DNA of 64,000 bases from Sphaerospermopsis kisseleviana NIES-73 (GCF_002368075.1 NZ_AP018315.1:186001-250000), one strand, 5' to 3'. Shown: positions 35,818 through 45,700, counted from the stretch's first letter. The notes: generated by a model not told the origin, from the sequence alone. A program made the numbers and translations.

Positions 35818-38800
35818 ATGAAACGTCAATACACCACCAAACGCAATCCTTGTCCTGTCTGTGGCAACCATCACGGTTGCGCTATTCGCTCAGATAACTT
35901 AATTGAGTGCTTGCGGAGTTTCAGCCAATATGATGCCCCTGCTGGTTATCGCTTTATCAAGCTCCTGCGTAACGATATGGGCGGTTTATTTGTCCCAGAT
36001 GATAAAAGTGGTCAAATCCAGGGTGAGCGTCTGTCTTCGCCTCAAAGTCGGGCTGGTAGCAGAAAGATAAACAAGGGGTTGAGTATTGAGGAACGGAACA
36101 GGCAAAACCGATTACTTTTAAACTCCACTGTGAGTAGTTTGGGTACTCAACATATCTCCCACCTGCAAACACAACGACAGTTGACTACTCAGGAAATTAA
36201 CTGGCTCAAAGACTTAGGTTGGGTGAGAAGCTGGGAACCAGGATTATCTGCCCCGGTGGGGGTAACATCTGCTTTGGCTGGGGTGTCACTTGAAGGTAGA
36301 CTATTGGGGAGAGAAGGAATTGCGATCGCAGCCCTTGACCCCAATTTTCAAATCACCGGTTTTCAAATTGCTACTCTGCAAACCAAACCCAAATACATCT
36401 GGTTGAGTAGTTCCAACCAAGGAGGAAACGGACCACATTTACCAAATGGGGAACTACCTCTGTTTTGCTGGAAACACCCAAACAGTAAAAGGGCAAAAGT
36501 AGTAATTCTTTGCGAAGGCGCACTCAAGTCTCTACTCACCGCCGTGTTTTTGTGGCGTTCTGGACAAACTGATATTGCCGTCATTGGTACAGCAGTGGCC
36601 GCACGCTATGGTAACAAAACCCTCAAAGATTACTTGAAGCGGTTGCGTCCCCAAAAAATTCGCTTGATGCCTGATGCTGGTGCTATACTCAATCCTCATA
36701 TTGCCCAAGGTAATGAAGATACTCTGCAACAGTGCCGTAAATGCAGATATCATCTCTCTGTGGGTGACTGGGGACAATTGGAAACTAAAGAGCAATTAGA
36801 CATTGACGAATTACTGGCCGTAGGTCGGCAAGATGAGATTAAACTAATTAGCACGGCTGCTTACCTGAATCGTCATCATATCCATCAGCAAATCAGAAAA
36901 CTACTCAAACAAGGTTCATTCCAGTTGGTGCAGGATAAGTTGATCACGCTAAAACCTGCTCCCAACTCTACAGACAATTTAGATTTAATTCAGCAGTATG
37001 CAAAAGGCGTTGAATACTGCCGTAAAGGTGGATATCAGGTAATGGTGAGTTGGAATAATGAAGCAATACCTTCCCCCTGTCCCCCGCACACTGCTCCCCT
37101 ACCTCTTTTGACACCAGAAGAGTTTTTCGCTGGATGTTCAGAACAAGTACAACAGTCTCTGGCTCAGATAGACAGAGAATGGGGAATGCTCTACAAACTA
37201 AAGCTCTGGTTTGGGCGCATGGTGGAGCGTTATCGTCCCAAAAATGGTTTTGGTCAACAAAATTCGGGAGTATCGGATAGATACGAACCACAGAGGCACA
37301 GAGTACACGGAGAAAGAAAAGACAAGGTTAAGAGGTTTGACGCAGCTTTACAAGGTGATGGTGTTTTCAAAGGTGATTTTTCTGTTTCATCCTTTGGGTT
37401 AAATGCTGATCATGATGGTTTTAGCAGAATCACGAATAGGAGAACAGAGTACAGGGAAGATGGAAAAACAGAACTTTCCACAGATCAGGGAGTTACAGAA
37501 CTTCTGGATCAAGATGAGTGTAATTTTCAGATAAACGAACCGCAAAGAACACAAAGGACACGAAGGAAAGAGAGTTTAAGAGATATTGTTCCCAATTCCT
37601 TTACATCACAACCTGATGAAAAACAACTGCTTTCGGAAGATGAGCAAGGTTTATCCTCACCCATTGCACCATGCAATGTCATTGAGTACAAACCTGGAAA
37701 GTTCGCTAAATATGGCACTTTACAACAACCACCGAAAATTATCTTCAAAAAAGGTCAGCGTTTGCAAGTTTACGCTGAAGCTATTGCAGCCGGGTGGAAA
37801 CACATTTTAGATAAAAGTCCCACCGGTACATTTAAAAGCCATGATGCAGGAACAGCTTTACCAACAGCTTTGGGAGTAGAAAAGTTATGGTATTTTACCA
37901 GTCATGCTCGCAATGTGAGTACAGAAACCATTGAACGCAATTATGAATATCTGGATGTACGTAATTCAGGTATGGTCTGGGACACTACCCCTAACGGGAA
38001 ACGCTATTTAAGATGGCCTAAACAGGGAGAAACACCAGATACAAAAGGTAATTGCCATCGTAGTCAGATTTTTAATGTTTTACGTAGTAAGAATTTAGAC
38101 TCTATTGAAGGTGCAGAAAACCCCATCTGTGCTACTTGTCATTTACTAGAAGCTTGTCGTGGTTGTGCAGGTCCCGGTTTTGGACATCGTTTTTTAAGGA
38201 AAGAGACTTTCAAGAGCGATCGCATTCGTTCCCATCCCGACAGCGCACCCCAACCAGAAGATTTCGACTGGTCAACTAGCGGTATTTTCTGGGATGAAGT
38301 TATGCAAACAGTACAACCAGTTAATACTATCACTGCCAATTTACGGGACATTGATCAAGTAATGGCAGAGTTAATGACTCATTCTCCTGAAATCAGTCTG
38401 CAATTACAACCAATGTGGGCAGTTTTAAGAGAATGTATCACAGGAGATATTCAACAACCTTACTACGGTTGGAATGATGCTGGTGTCCGAGGAATGTTGG
38501 GTAAAGCACCAGAAAATTTAGATGAAATCATTACAGAAGTAATGCAGATTTTACAACCAGATTTATTACCGATTTTTAACTCTACCAGTAGGTATGGAGT
38601 AGATTTAAGTGATTTACCCAAAAAAGTGCGAAAACAGTTTGGTAATCCTATTTCTGAATTAGTGGATAAAATTCAAACAGAAGTAGTAGTTAACTGGTTT
38701 GTACCATTTTTACAAGTTTGGAGTAGAAAAATTCCCGGCGCAATGCGGATTGATAATGGTAAGTTGAGCGTGACAACTCGTAATTCACGTCATAGTGCAA

Positions 38801-40002
38801 TTAGTCAATCAACACTATGGAATGTTTACTTAGATGCTACTACAAAACCTGAGTATATAGCTTGGTGGTTTGATATTGAACCAGAAGCAATTTTAACTGT
38901 AGAGCAAGAAATAAGGAAACCTAATAATTTACAAATTATCCAAATTACAGGATTAGGACAAGTTTCAAAAAATCGTTCTTCCTACTGTCAAGAAAGAGTC
39001 AGCGCACTCCGACAAGAATTATTGTCTCGTCATAGTGATATCAAATTTATTGACTTTGTGAAATGCTGTGAAAATGAAGATGGTGGTTGGTTTAGAGACA
39101 GTCGCGGTTCTAATGATTTCCAAGAAATTACAGCTTTAGCTACTTTTGGGATTCCCTATCAGAATATCGGGCATTTAGAAACCTTATATCTGACTTTAAA
39201 ACCCACTGATGAGCAAGTTAACTATCATAACTGGGATGATGGAAAACTCAATCATAGGAATAGTAATAAACCATTATCTTACTCAAAAATCAATCAAGAT
39301 TTACAAAAATTTATTGATTGGGTTACGCAATCGGAAATTATCCAAGCTATTGGCAGATTAAGAGTAAATAATCGTCGGGAATCAGAACTTAATTTTTATT
39401 TTTGTGCTGATTACGATTTGAGCTTTTTAGAACATGAAATCAAATATATACAAGCAGCAGAAATGACAATTGAAGCTGGTTCTAAAGATGAGAAATCTTG
39501 GTGGAAAATTGAAACAGCAGTTAAAGAACTTTGGTTACAGGGACAAAAGATTACTCAACCAGTTGTAGCAGCAGTTTCTGGTATGAGTCAGGGTTATATT
39601 TCCAAATTAGCAACTGAGTTTGGAGGAGGTTGGAAACAATGGTTAAAAATATTCCTTTCTCTATTAAATAGTAATAATAGCAAAAGGAATAATTTGGATG
39701 ATATAAGCGATGTTGTAAAAGAGGAATTGGAAATGACAGATATAGATTTTAGTCTGCAAAATTTCGAGACGAAATCTCATCAGGAAATAGTTAAAACAGT
39801 ATTTGCGATAGATAAACATTTAGATGATATTGATTGGCAGTATTTTTTAGATGAAATGCCAATTAAATCGCAGTCTAAGATTATCGCTGCTTTACTTTCA
39901 ATCTTGCCTAAATGTTGGGTTCAGGAATTAATAACCCAAGTTGCTAGTTATGGGGAAGAGCGATCGCTAAGGCTGTACTTTGTGAAGGCAGTGGGTGAAT
40001 AA
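35818..40002 (+). CDS. Plasmid replication protein, CyRepA1/DUF3854 type
   Basis: 1394 residues. The N-terminus has a zinc knuckle (CPVCGNHHGC, residues 12-21). The DUF3854 Toprim-like domain follows with VILCEGALKS (E233) and LMPDAG (D286), suggesting primase activity. After a spacer come an atypical P-loop SPTGTFKSHD (K673), a Cys cluster (CATCHLLEACRGC) and IFWDEV as Walker B, suggesting a helicase. A helical C-terminal region has an HTH-like PVVAAVSGMSQGYISKLATE. This primase-helicase plan fits CyRepA1-type cyanobacterial plasmid initiators. Residues ~489-600 are partly encoded by intergenic-type repeats, absent from what I know of the family. Iterons overlap the 5' end. IS982 starts just after the stop. 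Confidence 0.8.
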   Translation: MKRQYTTKRNPCPVCGNHHGCAIRSDNLIECLRSFSQYDAPAGYRFIKLLRNDMGGLFVPDDKSGQIQGERLSSPQSRAGSRKINKGLSIEERNRQNRLLLNSTVSSLGTQHISHLQTQRQLTTQEINWLKDLGWVRSWEPGLSAPVGVTSALAGVSLEGRLLGREGIAIAALDPNFQITGFQIATLQTKPKYIWLSSSNQGGNGPHLPNGELPLFCWKHPNSKRAKVVILCEGALKSLLTAVFLWRSGQTDIAVIGTAVAARYGNKTLKDYLKRLRPQKIRLMPDAGAILNPHIAQGNEDTLQQCRKCRYHLSVGDWGQLETKEQLDIDELLAVGRQDEIKLISTAAYLNRHHIHQQIRKLLKQGSFQLVQDKLITLKPAPNSTDNLDLIQQYAKGVEYCRKGGYQVMVSWNNEAIPSPCPPHTAPLPLLTPEEFFAGCSEQVQQSLAQIDREWGMLYKLKLWFGRMVERYRPKNGFGQQNSGVSDRYEPQRHRVHGERKDKVKRFDAALQGDGVFKGDFSVSSFGLNADHDGFSRITNRRTEYREDGKTELSTDQGVTELLDQDECNFQINEPQRTQRTRRKESLRDIVPNSFTSQPDEKQLLSEDEQGLSSPIAPCNVIEYKPGKFAKYGTLQQPPKIIFKKGQRLQVYAEAIAAGWKHILDKSPTGTFKSHDAGTALPTALGVEKLWYFTSHARNVSTETIERNYEYLDVRNSGMVWDTTPNGKRYLRWPKQGETPDTKGNCHRSQIFNVLRSKNLDSIEGAENPICATCHLLEACRGCAGPGFGHRFLRKETFKSDRIRSHPDSAPQPEDFDWSTSGIFWDEVMQTVQPVNTITANLRDIDQVMAELMTHSPEISLQLQPMWAVLRECITGDIQQPYYGWNDAGVRGMLGKAPENLDEIITEVMQILQPDLLPIFNSTSRYGVDLSDLPKKVRKQFGNPISELVDKIQTEVVVNWFVPFLQVWSRKIPGAMRIDNGKLSVTTRNSRHSAISQSTLWNVYLDATTKPEYIAWWFDIEPEAILTVEQEIRKPNNLQIIQITGLGQVSKNRSSYCQERVSALRQELLSRHSDIKFIDFVKCCENEDGGWFRDSRGSNDFQEITALATFGIPYQNIGHLETLYLTLKPTDEQVNYHNWDDGKLNHRNSNKPLSYSKINQDLQKFIDWVTQSEIIQAIGRLRVNNRRESELNFYFCADYDLSFLEHEIKYIQAAEMTIEAGSKDEKSWWKIETAVKELWLQGQKITQPVVAAVSGMSQGYISKLATEFGGGWKQWLKIFLSLLNSNNSKRNNLDDISDVVKEELEMTDIDFSLQNFETKSHQEIVKTVFAIDKHLDDIDWQYFLDEMPIKSQSKIIAALLSILPKCWVQELITQVASYGEERSLRLYFVKAVGE
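37282..37595. repeat. Nostocales CGAACC(A/G)CAgAGg repeats inside the rep gene
   Basis: ACGAACCACAGAGGCACAGAG (37284-37304 region) and AACGAACCGCAAAGAACACA (37537 on) are copies of a repeat also seen at 54060-54085 and, inverted, at 49063-49098. Both are translated in frame as basic segments (YEPQRHRVHGERK and NEPQRTQRTRRKES). Confidence 0.7.
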
Positions 40003-40013
40003 AGTAATAAAAT

Positions 40014-40040
40014 CCCCTCCAGTCAGAAAAAAAGGAGGGG
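40014..40040 (+). promoter_or_regulatory. Hairpin masking the IS982 transposase ribosome site
   Basis: CCCCTCC (40014-40020) pairs with GGAGGGG (40034-40040), which is the Shine-Dalgarno of the ATG at 40044. Such hairpins limit transposase translation from read-through transcripts in several IS families. It could also serve as terminator of the rep gene. Confidence 0.55.
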
Positions 40041-40043
40041 TGT

Positions 40044-40868
40044 ATGTTAAATGAAATAATTGCCATCTATGCTATCACGGATGACTTATTGAAAGCGATT
40101 GGACATGAAGAAGATAGTCGTAGAGTCATGAGTGATGCAGAAATTATCACAACGGCTATATGTGCAGCGATGTACTTTAATGGCAACCATAGTAAGGCTT
40201 GTATTTATATGCAAGAACATGGTTTGATTCCAAATATGTTAGATAAATCACGATTTAACAGGAGATTGCACGGAGTTTTTATGTTAATGAACGATTTATT
40301 TCATCAAATGGGAATGATACTGAAAGAAATTAGTGATGATATTGAGTATCTTTTAGACTCATTTCCAGTACCTATGTGTGATAATATCCGCATTTTTAAT
40401 GTCAAGTTAATTGAGTCAGAAAAGTACCGGGGTTACATTGCATCGAAAAAAAGATACTTCTATGGTGTGCGAGTCCAATTATTAACAACTAAAACGGGAA
40501 TTCCTGTGGAATTTGTATTTTTACCTGGGAGTGCCAATGATGTACGTGGGTTAAATGCCTTACCCCTAAATTTACCCCCAGGGAGCGAAATTTATGGCGA
40601 TGCAGCTTACACAGATTACACCATTGAAGATGACCTAGAACACACGAGTCAAATTAGTTTGAAAGTGATGCGGAAACAAAAATCTAAACGTCCAGATCCT
40701 CCTTGGATTCAATATATAAAACAACATACTCGTCATTATATTGAAACCGTATTTAGTTCAATTACAATTGATTTTCCCAAATCCATTCATGCTGTCACCT
40801 ATCAAGGGTTTTTACTGAAAGTTCAGGCATTTATTTTTGCCTTCACTCTGCAAGAAGCATTTATCTAA
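40044..40868 (+). CDS. IS982-family transposase
   Basis: 274 residues. Family features: RRVMSDAEIITTAICAAMYF, KSRFNRRLH, DSFPVPMCDN (first catalytic Asp), EIYGDAAYTDY (second Asp) and a C-terminal RHYIETVFSSI (Glu). The catalytic triad seems intact, so the copy may be functional. It lies 41 bp behind the rep gene. Inverted ends could not be fixed by eye. A stretch resembling the rep 3' end is found inverted beyond it (40990-41065). Confidence 0.85.
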   Translation: MLNEIIAIYAITDDLLKAIGHEEDSRRVMSDAEIITTAICAAMYFNGNHSKACIYMQEHGLIPNMLDKSRFNRRLHGVFMLMNDLFHQMGMILKEISDDIEYLLDSFPVPMCDNIRIFNVKLIESEKYRGYIASKKRYFYGVRVQLLTTKTGIPVEFVFLPGSANDVRGLNALPLNLPPGSEIYGDAAYTDYTIEDDLEHTSQISLKVMRKQKSKRPDPPWIQYIKQHTRHYIETVFSSITIDFPKSIHAVTYQGFLLKVQAFIFAFTLQEAFI

Positions 40869-41264
40869 TCAGTTACTATTCATACTTGTAATTTCATTAT
40901 TACTGACCGTCGCTTCTGCATTCTAGGAGTCAATTTTTGATGACTTTCTTTCCATTTGAATCTCTACCGGCTACTTGTTTATTTCCCAAACTTCACCCTA
41001 GCGTTCACGAAGTGCAGCGTAGCTATCGCTCTTCCTCATAACTAGCAACTTGGGTTAATAAGGATTTGTTGTTATTCTTGACAGAGAATATTAAAGTTCG
41101 GTTTAAAATTAAAATAAAAAATCTACGCAGCTCCATAGGATTTTAAATGTTAAAATAATTATATATAATGCCATATCTAATATTATTTTAATACCAATCC
41201 AGAGGGCTTTCAAACAAAAAGGTATTATACCATATATATATGTTGTTAAATTCCATAAATCCCC
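40869..41264. other. 396-bp region between IS982 and ISAs1
   Basis: Contains the right end of IS982 (not delimited) and, inverted at 40990-41065, about 75 bp similar to the rep gene 3' end (39930-40008). Otherwise A+T-rich. No gene. Confidence 0.5.
40990..41065 (-). pseudogene. Inverted remnant of a rep gene 3' end
   Basis: Read on the minus strand it aligns with 39930-40008: AACCCAAGTTGCTAGTTATG and GGAAGAGCGAT.GCTA are identical, and the match continues to GTGAA..GGGTGAA. It may derive from a second copy of the rep gene or from a local inversion. Confidence 0.55.
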
Positions 41265-42694
41265 CAGGGTAAGAGCATCTCAATCAGGCTTGACATAAGG
41301 GCTTTTCGGAATCTAATGTAGAGTCAATGAAACAAGAACTGAGAACTTGAATCATGTAATCGTTATCCATAGCAGTGCGTTTCATTTTTTGTCGAAGAGT
41401 ACGTTTATAAGTTTGTTCACGATTAAGAGCATTGAGAGCAATGCGTCGTAAAAGAGCAAAATTTCGGGGGCTGTTCCAAGAGCGAATACGACAAGAATCC
41501 TCAGCAAAAGTACAATCAAGAATCCAGTGAGCTTGGTTCTCAATTCCCCAATGTTTACGGATGGCTCGACCTAAAAGTTGAGCATCACTGGGTAAAGAAG
41601 AGAGATAAAATTGAACCTCACGAGTAGTTTGATTCCAAAGACGACGCTCCCGAACAACCATCACTACACTTTGGAGTCCAGCCCAGATTTTGGGTTGGTA
41701 AAGTTCACCAAGAGCCGAAACTGGAACAGACCAAACTTGACGGATTTCCGTACGGTGATGTCCTTTTTCAATGCGGTGGTCATAACTGACATCAATACCT
41801 TGAAAAGAGAGTGAAGATGCTGTTTCAAACCATTGTTTTACCTGATTGTAGAGAGTTGGGTGATTTGCCTTGAGTGCTAAAACATAATCTGCTTTTTTAT
41901 CAATAATCTTGTTGGCAATTTCGGTTTGAGTCCCCATTGCATCAATGGTAATAATAGCTCCTGTCATATCTAATAACTCTAATAATGCCGGAATTGCTGT
42001 AATCTCATTGGATTTATCTTCTACTTTCATCTGTGCCAAGACCAAATTTTGTTCACTTGCCCAGGCACTAACAACGTGCAATGCTGATTTCCCTTGATTT
42101 CGGTCGTAAGAACCCCTAATTGTCTTTCCGTCTATGGGAATTATCTCTCCTCCCATGTTTGTCACTAGGGTTTCTATCCATCTGCTGAAACAACGATTTA
42201 ATTCTTCGGGATTGATGAATTCAAATACCCGTCTGAAGGTGTCATCGGAGGGAATTCCATTTGGTAATTCCAAAAACTCTTCTAACCACTCCTGCTTGCT
42301 GATGCCGTAGTTCTCTATGTCTTCCCACCCTTGCGCTCCAGCTATGACTGCTAGAATTGCAATCACTAAGATATCGGTTAGTTGATGTTTCTTTGTTCGC
42401 TCTACTCTCTTGTCTTTTATGTCTCCAAAATTTTCCACTAAACTTTGTTGAATGGCTTCAATGGATGCCACCTGTCTTGGCTTTACCTGATGATGATTTC
42501 TTTTCTTGGAAGCACTTGACTTAGTTTCAAATCCTGCTGACATAAACCTTTATTCCTAGAGTTGAAGGGGGGGCTTATGTCCTCATCTCACTTTTTTTGC
42601 TCCCATGTCAAGTCAAATTTTTCTCTGCTCGCTGCTGCTTATCTTGTTTCTTTTGTCAAGTTCATTTTATACCAAATTAGATGAGCTTACCCTG
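41265..42694. mobile_element. ISAs1-family insertion sequence
   Basis: Bounded by CAGGGTAAGAGCATCT (41265 on) and AGATGAGCTTACCCTG (ending 42694), imperfect inverted ends of about 16 bp around one transposase gene. No clear target duplication is left; IS1380 is inserted 9 bp beyond the right end. Confidence 0.82.
41284..42543 (-). CDS. ISAs1-family transposase
   Basis: 419 residues. N-terminal DUF4338-like region (IKDKRVERTKKHQLTDILVIAILAVIAGAQGWEDIE is the family start), then DDE motifs: IPIDGKTIRGS (first Asp), ITIDAMGTQ (second Asp) and RKHWGIENQAHWILD (Glu). Length and motifs are complete, so it is probably active. Fills nearly the whole element. Confidence 0.9.
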   Translation of the reverse strand: MSAGFETKSSASKKRNHHQVKPRQVASIEAIQQSLVENFGDIKDKRVERTKKHQLTDILVIAILAVIAGAQGWEDIENYGISKQEWLEEFLELPNGIPSDDTFRRVFEFINPEELNRCFSRWIETLVTNMGGEIIPIDGKTIRGSYDRNQGKSALHVVSAWASEQNLVLAQMKVEDKSNEITAIPALLELLDMTGAIITIDAMGTQTEIANKIIDKKADYVLALKANHPTLYNQVKQWFETASSLSFQGIDVSYDHRIEKGHHRTEIRQVWSVPVSALGELYQPKIWAGLQSVVMVVRERRLWNQTTREVQFYLSSLPSDAQLLGRAIRKHWGIENQAHWILDCTFAEDSCRIRSWNSPRNFALLRRIALNALNREQTYKRTLRQKMKRTAMDNDYMIQVLSSCFIDSTLDSEKPLCQA

Positions 42695-42944
42695 GTATCC
42701 TGGTTTCCCCGGATTTCTCACAAAGAAAATAAAAAAAGAGGTCAAAAACTGCGAAAATGTATATTTAGAAAGCATTTCAGCAGTTATAAAGTATGACCCC
42801 ACTAACAACAGATAGTACACCAAAACAGTTCAAGTTTGAAAGAGAAAAATCAAGACCAATAGTAGTGAATTTCCAGGGTGGTAAAGTAACATCGGATGCA
42901 GGTTTAAGTTTAATTGCGGAAATAGACCGAAAATTGCAAATAAC

Positions 42945-44089
42945 TAGGACTTACGCATTGACAAAAAATATCATCTATGTAGTCTAGATAATGACATCCT
43001 TGCGAAGGTTGGCAAAAATATGCTCATGGACAACAGAAGTAAACAGATTCCTCTGTACTTCATACCAATTGCTAATTATATTTTCAGAGCGCATAAACTC
43101 CAATTTCACAAATGCTTGAAGTGAACAAAATATGTGAGTTTTGATTGCACAGGTATCTCTAACCATGAACCGACAAATTCCACACACTTGTTTTATGGCA
43201 CGATGAAAGGTTTCAATACCCCAATGAGTATCATGAATTGTGACGAAGGTACTTCTGGTTATGTCTTGAATTTTCTCCTCATCTGGCAGATATAAAATAT
43301 AATGTCTAGAGTCTTCTTTTTTAAAGTCTTTCCTAAACAACTTTATAAATCCAAATTCTTTCAGATGAGTTCTTAATCCTTCTTCAGGAATATCCAAAGT
43401 GCCTACTTGGCAATACTTGTGCGGCTCATTTGAAACAGTTCTATTCTATTTTTTTCAATTCCGAATAGGAAACCCAATTTCTGGTTTTTTAGAAATTTTA
43501 AGTTTTCTACTCCTGAGTACCAACTATCTCCTGTTACCATTCTGGGTTTGACTCCCCAGCTTATTATTTCACTTACCATTTCTCTAAAATAATCGTTTTT
43601 TGTTTTTCCCTCCTTTTTATCATATATTCTATAATTTATTGGCACTGAATTACCATTAATATCGCTGTAATATAGAGTGATTAAATTTAAGCCAATAATA
43701 GTTTTATGGGCTTTCCCTGACCAAAAATAACTGATTAATTCCGCATTTTTAGGGTCGCTGTAAATCTTTTCTATGACTGTATCATCTACACTTAATATCC
43801 CCCCTACCAGGTTGATAATTTTCTCTATTATGCTGAATAAATCTTTTGGTTCGTATCTCTCTCTCAATAAAAAGCGATTGACACTATCATGTGAAACATC
43901 TCCCAATATCTCGGCTAACCTACTGCACCCTCCATACTTTGGCTCTGACAGTAAAAATAAGGTGTAGATGTCTAGATTGCATTGTGCTGTCGAGGGTTTA
44001 GTAATTTCTCTCATTCTCTCATACCCATTACTAGACGACCCTTATTTATCAATGCACTATTTTGTTATTCTGTCAATGCGTAAGTCCTA
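42945..44089. mobile_element. IS701-family element, with TAGGACTTACGCATTGACA ends
   Basis: 1145 bp between TAGGACTTACGCATTGACA and TGTCAATGCGTAAGTCCTA, flanked by the 5-bp duplication ATAAC (42940-42944 and 44090-44094). Its ends are shared by the MITEs at 9724, 32921 and 51365; the last shares 20 bp at the right end. Confidence 0.9.
42984..44014 (-). pseudogene. IS701-family transposase with a 5-bp duplication frameshift
   Basis: N-terminal part (43403-44014, with LSVDDTVIEK and MVTGDSWYS as catalytic Asp blocks) and C-terminal part (42984-43397, with TIHDTHWGIETFHRAIKQ as Glu block) are in different frames. On the coding strand AATAG is duplicated (43441-43450 as CTATTCTATT). Removing one copy restores ...GIEKNRTVSNEPHKYCQVGTL... 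and joins both parts. The transposase is therefore broken by one small duplication. Confidence 0.88.
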
Positions 44090-45700
44090 ATAACATCACG
44101 ATTAGCTAAATGTTTCCAAGACTACAGAAAGCCAAATAAGACATTACATCCCATAGAAAGCTTATTAACACAACGAATATATGGCTTAATAATGGGATAT
44201 GAAGACTTAAATGACCATGAAGAATTACGTCATGATCCAATGTTCGCACTGGCATTAGGAAAAAGCATTGGTCAAGAGAATGAACCATGTACATTGGCAG
44301 GAAAGAGTACATTAAATCGGATAGAACATTGTCCTGAAAATTTAGAACAAGGAGCAGAAAGTCGCTACCATAAAATTAGTCATTCTCAAGAAGAGATTGA
44401 GAAATTATTTGTAGACATATTTTTAGAATCTTATTCATCACCACCAAGACAAATAATCTTAGATTTGGATGTAACTGATGATTTAGTGCATGGGAATCAA
44501 GAACAAGTATTTTTCAATACTTATTATGGAGGATATTGCTATGCACCACTTTATATTTTCTGTGGAAAACATTTATTAGCAGCTAAACTTAGGGCTGCCA
44601 ATGTAGACCCAGTAGAGGGAGCATTATCAGAATTACAGAGAGTCATTAAACAAATACGTGCAGAATGGAATAATGTAGAGATTTTAGTTCGTGGAGATAG
44701 CGCCTATTCCCGAGAAGATATTATGGAATGGTGTGAGTCTCAAATCAAAGTAGATTATGTATTTGGGTTGCCGGAAAACAGTCGTTTAATAAAGATGACC
44801 ACTCTAACTCAAAGTAAAGCCAAGCAAGAGTTTGAGCAAAAGCTATCCACGGTAGTTTCCTTTTTAGAAACTCTATTTGTTCCAGATATTGAACTTCCTG
44901 AACTGGCATCAAATCTGATAGAAAACTCAACTTGGTATAAAACTATTGACTATCAAACCCATAAATCTTGGAGTCGTAGTCGTCGTGTAGTAACTAAAGT
45001 TGAGTATGGGGCAAAGGGAACTAATATCCGTTTTGTTGTTACCTCAATTCCTACTAATAAGATGCCTCCAAGTGAAGTTTATACCCAGAAATATTGTCCT
45101 AGAGGTGAGATGGAAAATCGTTTTAAAGAACAACAATTAGAACTATTTAGCGATAGAACCAGTACCCATACATTTGCTGGTAATCAACTACGTTTGTGGT
45201 TCTCTTCCATAGCTTATGTTTTAATGAATGCTTTGCGAAATAAATGTTTAGTTAAAACTGAATTACAGAATGCTCAAGTTGGGACTATCCGTACCAAATT
45301 GTTGAAGTTAGGAGCTTTGATTACTGTGAGTACCCGGCGAGTTTTAATTGCAATTAATAGTTCTTGTCCCTATCAGCATATTTATGCTACTGCTTACCGT
45401 TGTTTGCAGTTGTTACCAAATCCTGGTTAATTCTTTTGTGACGATTATTACTCTCATTTTTAGCTTTAATTTAGGGTGGGGATAAAAGTTTTTTTCTTAA
45501 CTCTTTTTTGTCATGTCTAATTTTAATACTCAATTATTTATATCAGTATATTTTACCTGAATACTTCTTGATATTTAACAAAATCTATCAAATCTATACT
45601 TAGGAGATTTCCTTTTTTCATCTTCCCTACTTATGTAGCAAATAAACTTCCTTTGTTTTGCTCTTTATGAATGTTTTTTTTGGCTTGTGAGAAATCCGGG

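Larger units (their letters stand above)
42793..45430 (+). pseudogene. IS1380-family transposase split by IS701
   Basis: The first part (42793-42944, MTPLTTDSTPKQFKFE ... VTSDAGLSLIAEIDRKLQI) is cut by IS701 and resumes at 44095. Removing IS701 and one ATAAC restores an uninterrupted frame reading ...RKLQITSRLAKCFQDYRK... into GYEDLNDHEELRHDP, the IS1380 signature. DDE motifs follow: LDLDVTDD, VRGDSAY and RGEMENRFKEQQ. Beyond the insertion I see no other lesion, so inactivation is recent. Confidence 0.9.
42708..45700. mobile_element. IS1380-family element interrupted by IS701
   Basis: Inverted ends CCCGGATTTCTCACAA (from 42708) and TTGTGAGAAATCCGGG (to 45700), with a 4-bp target duplication TTTC (42704-42707 and 45701-45704). 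Without the 1145-bp IS701 and one copy of its 5-bp duplication, the element would be about 1.84 kb. Confidence 0.88.

Noticed and set aside
36968-37291. 107-codon minus-strand ORF in the rep gene
   Set aside because: Shadow of the rep gene without a ribosome site.
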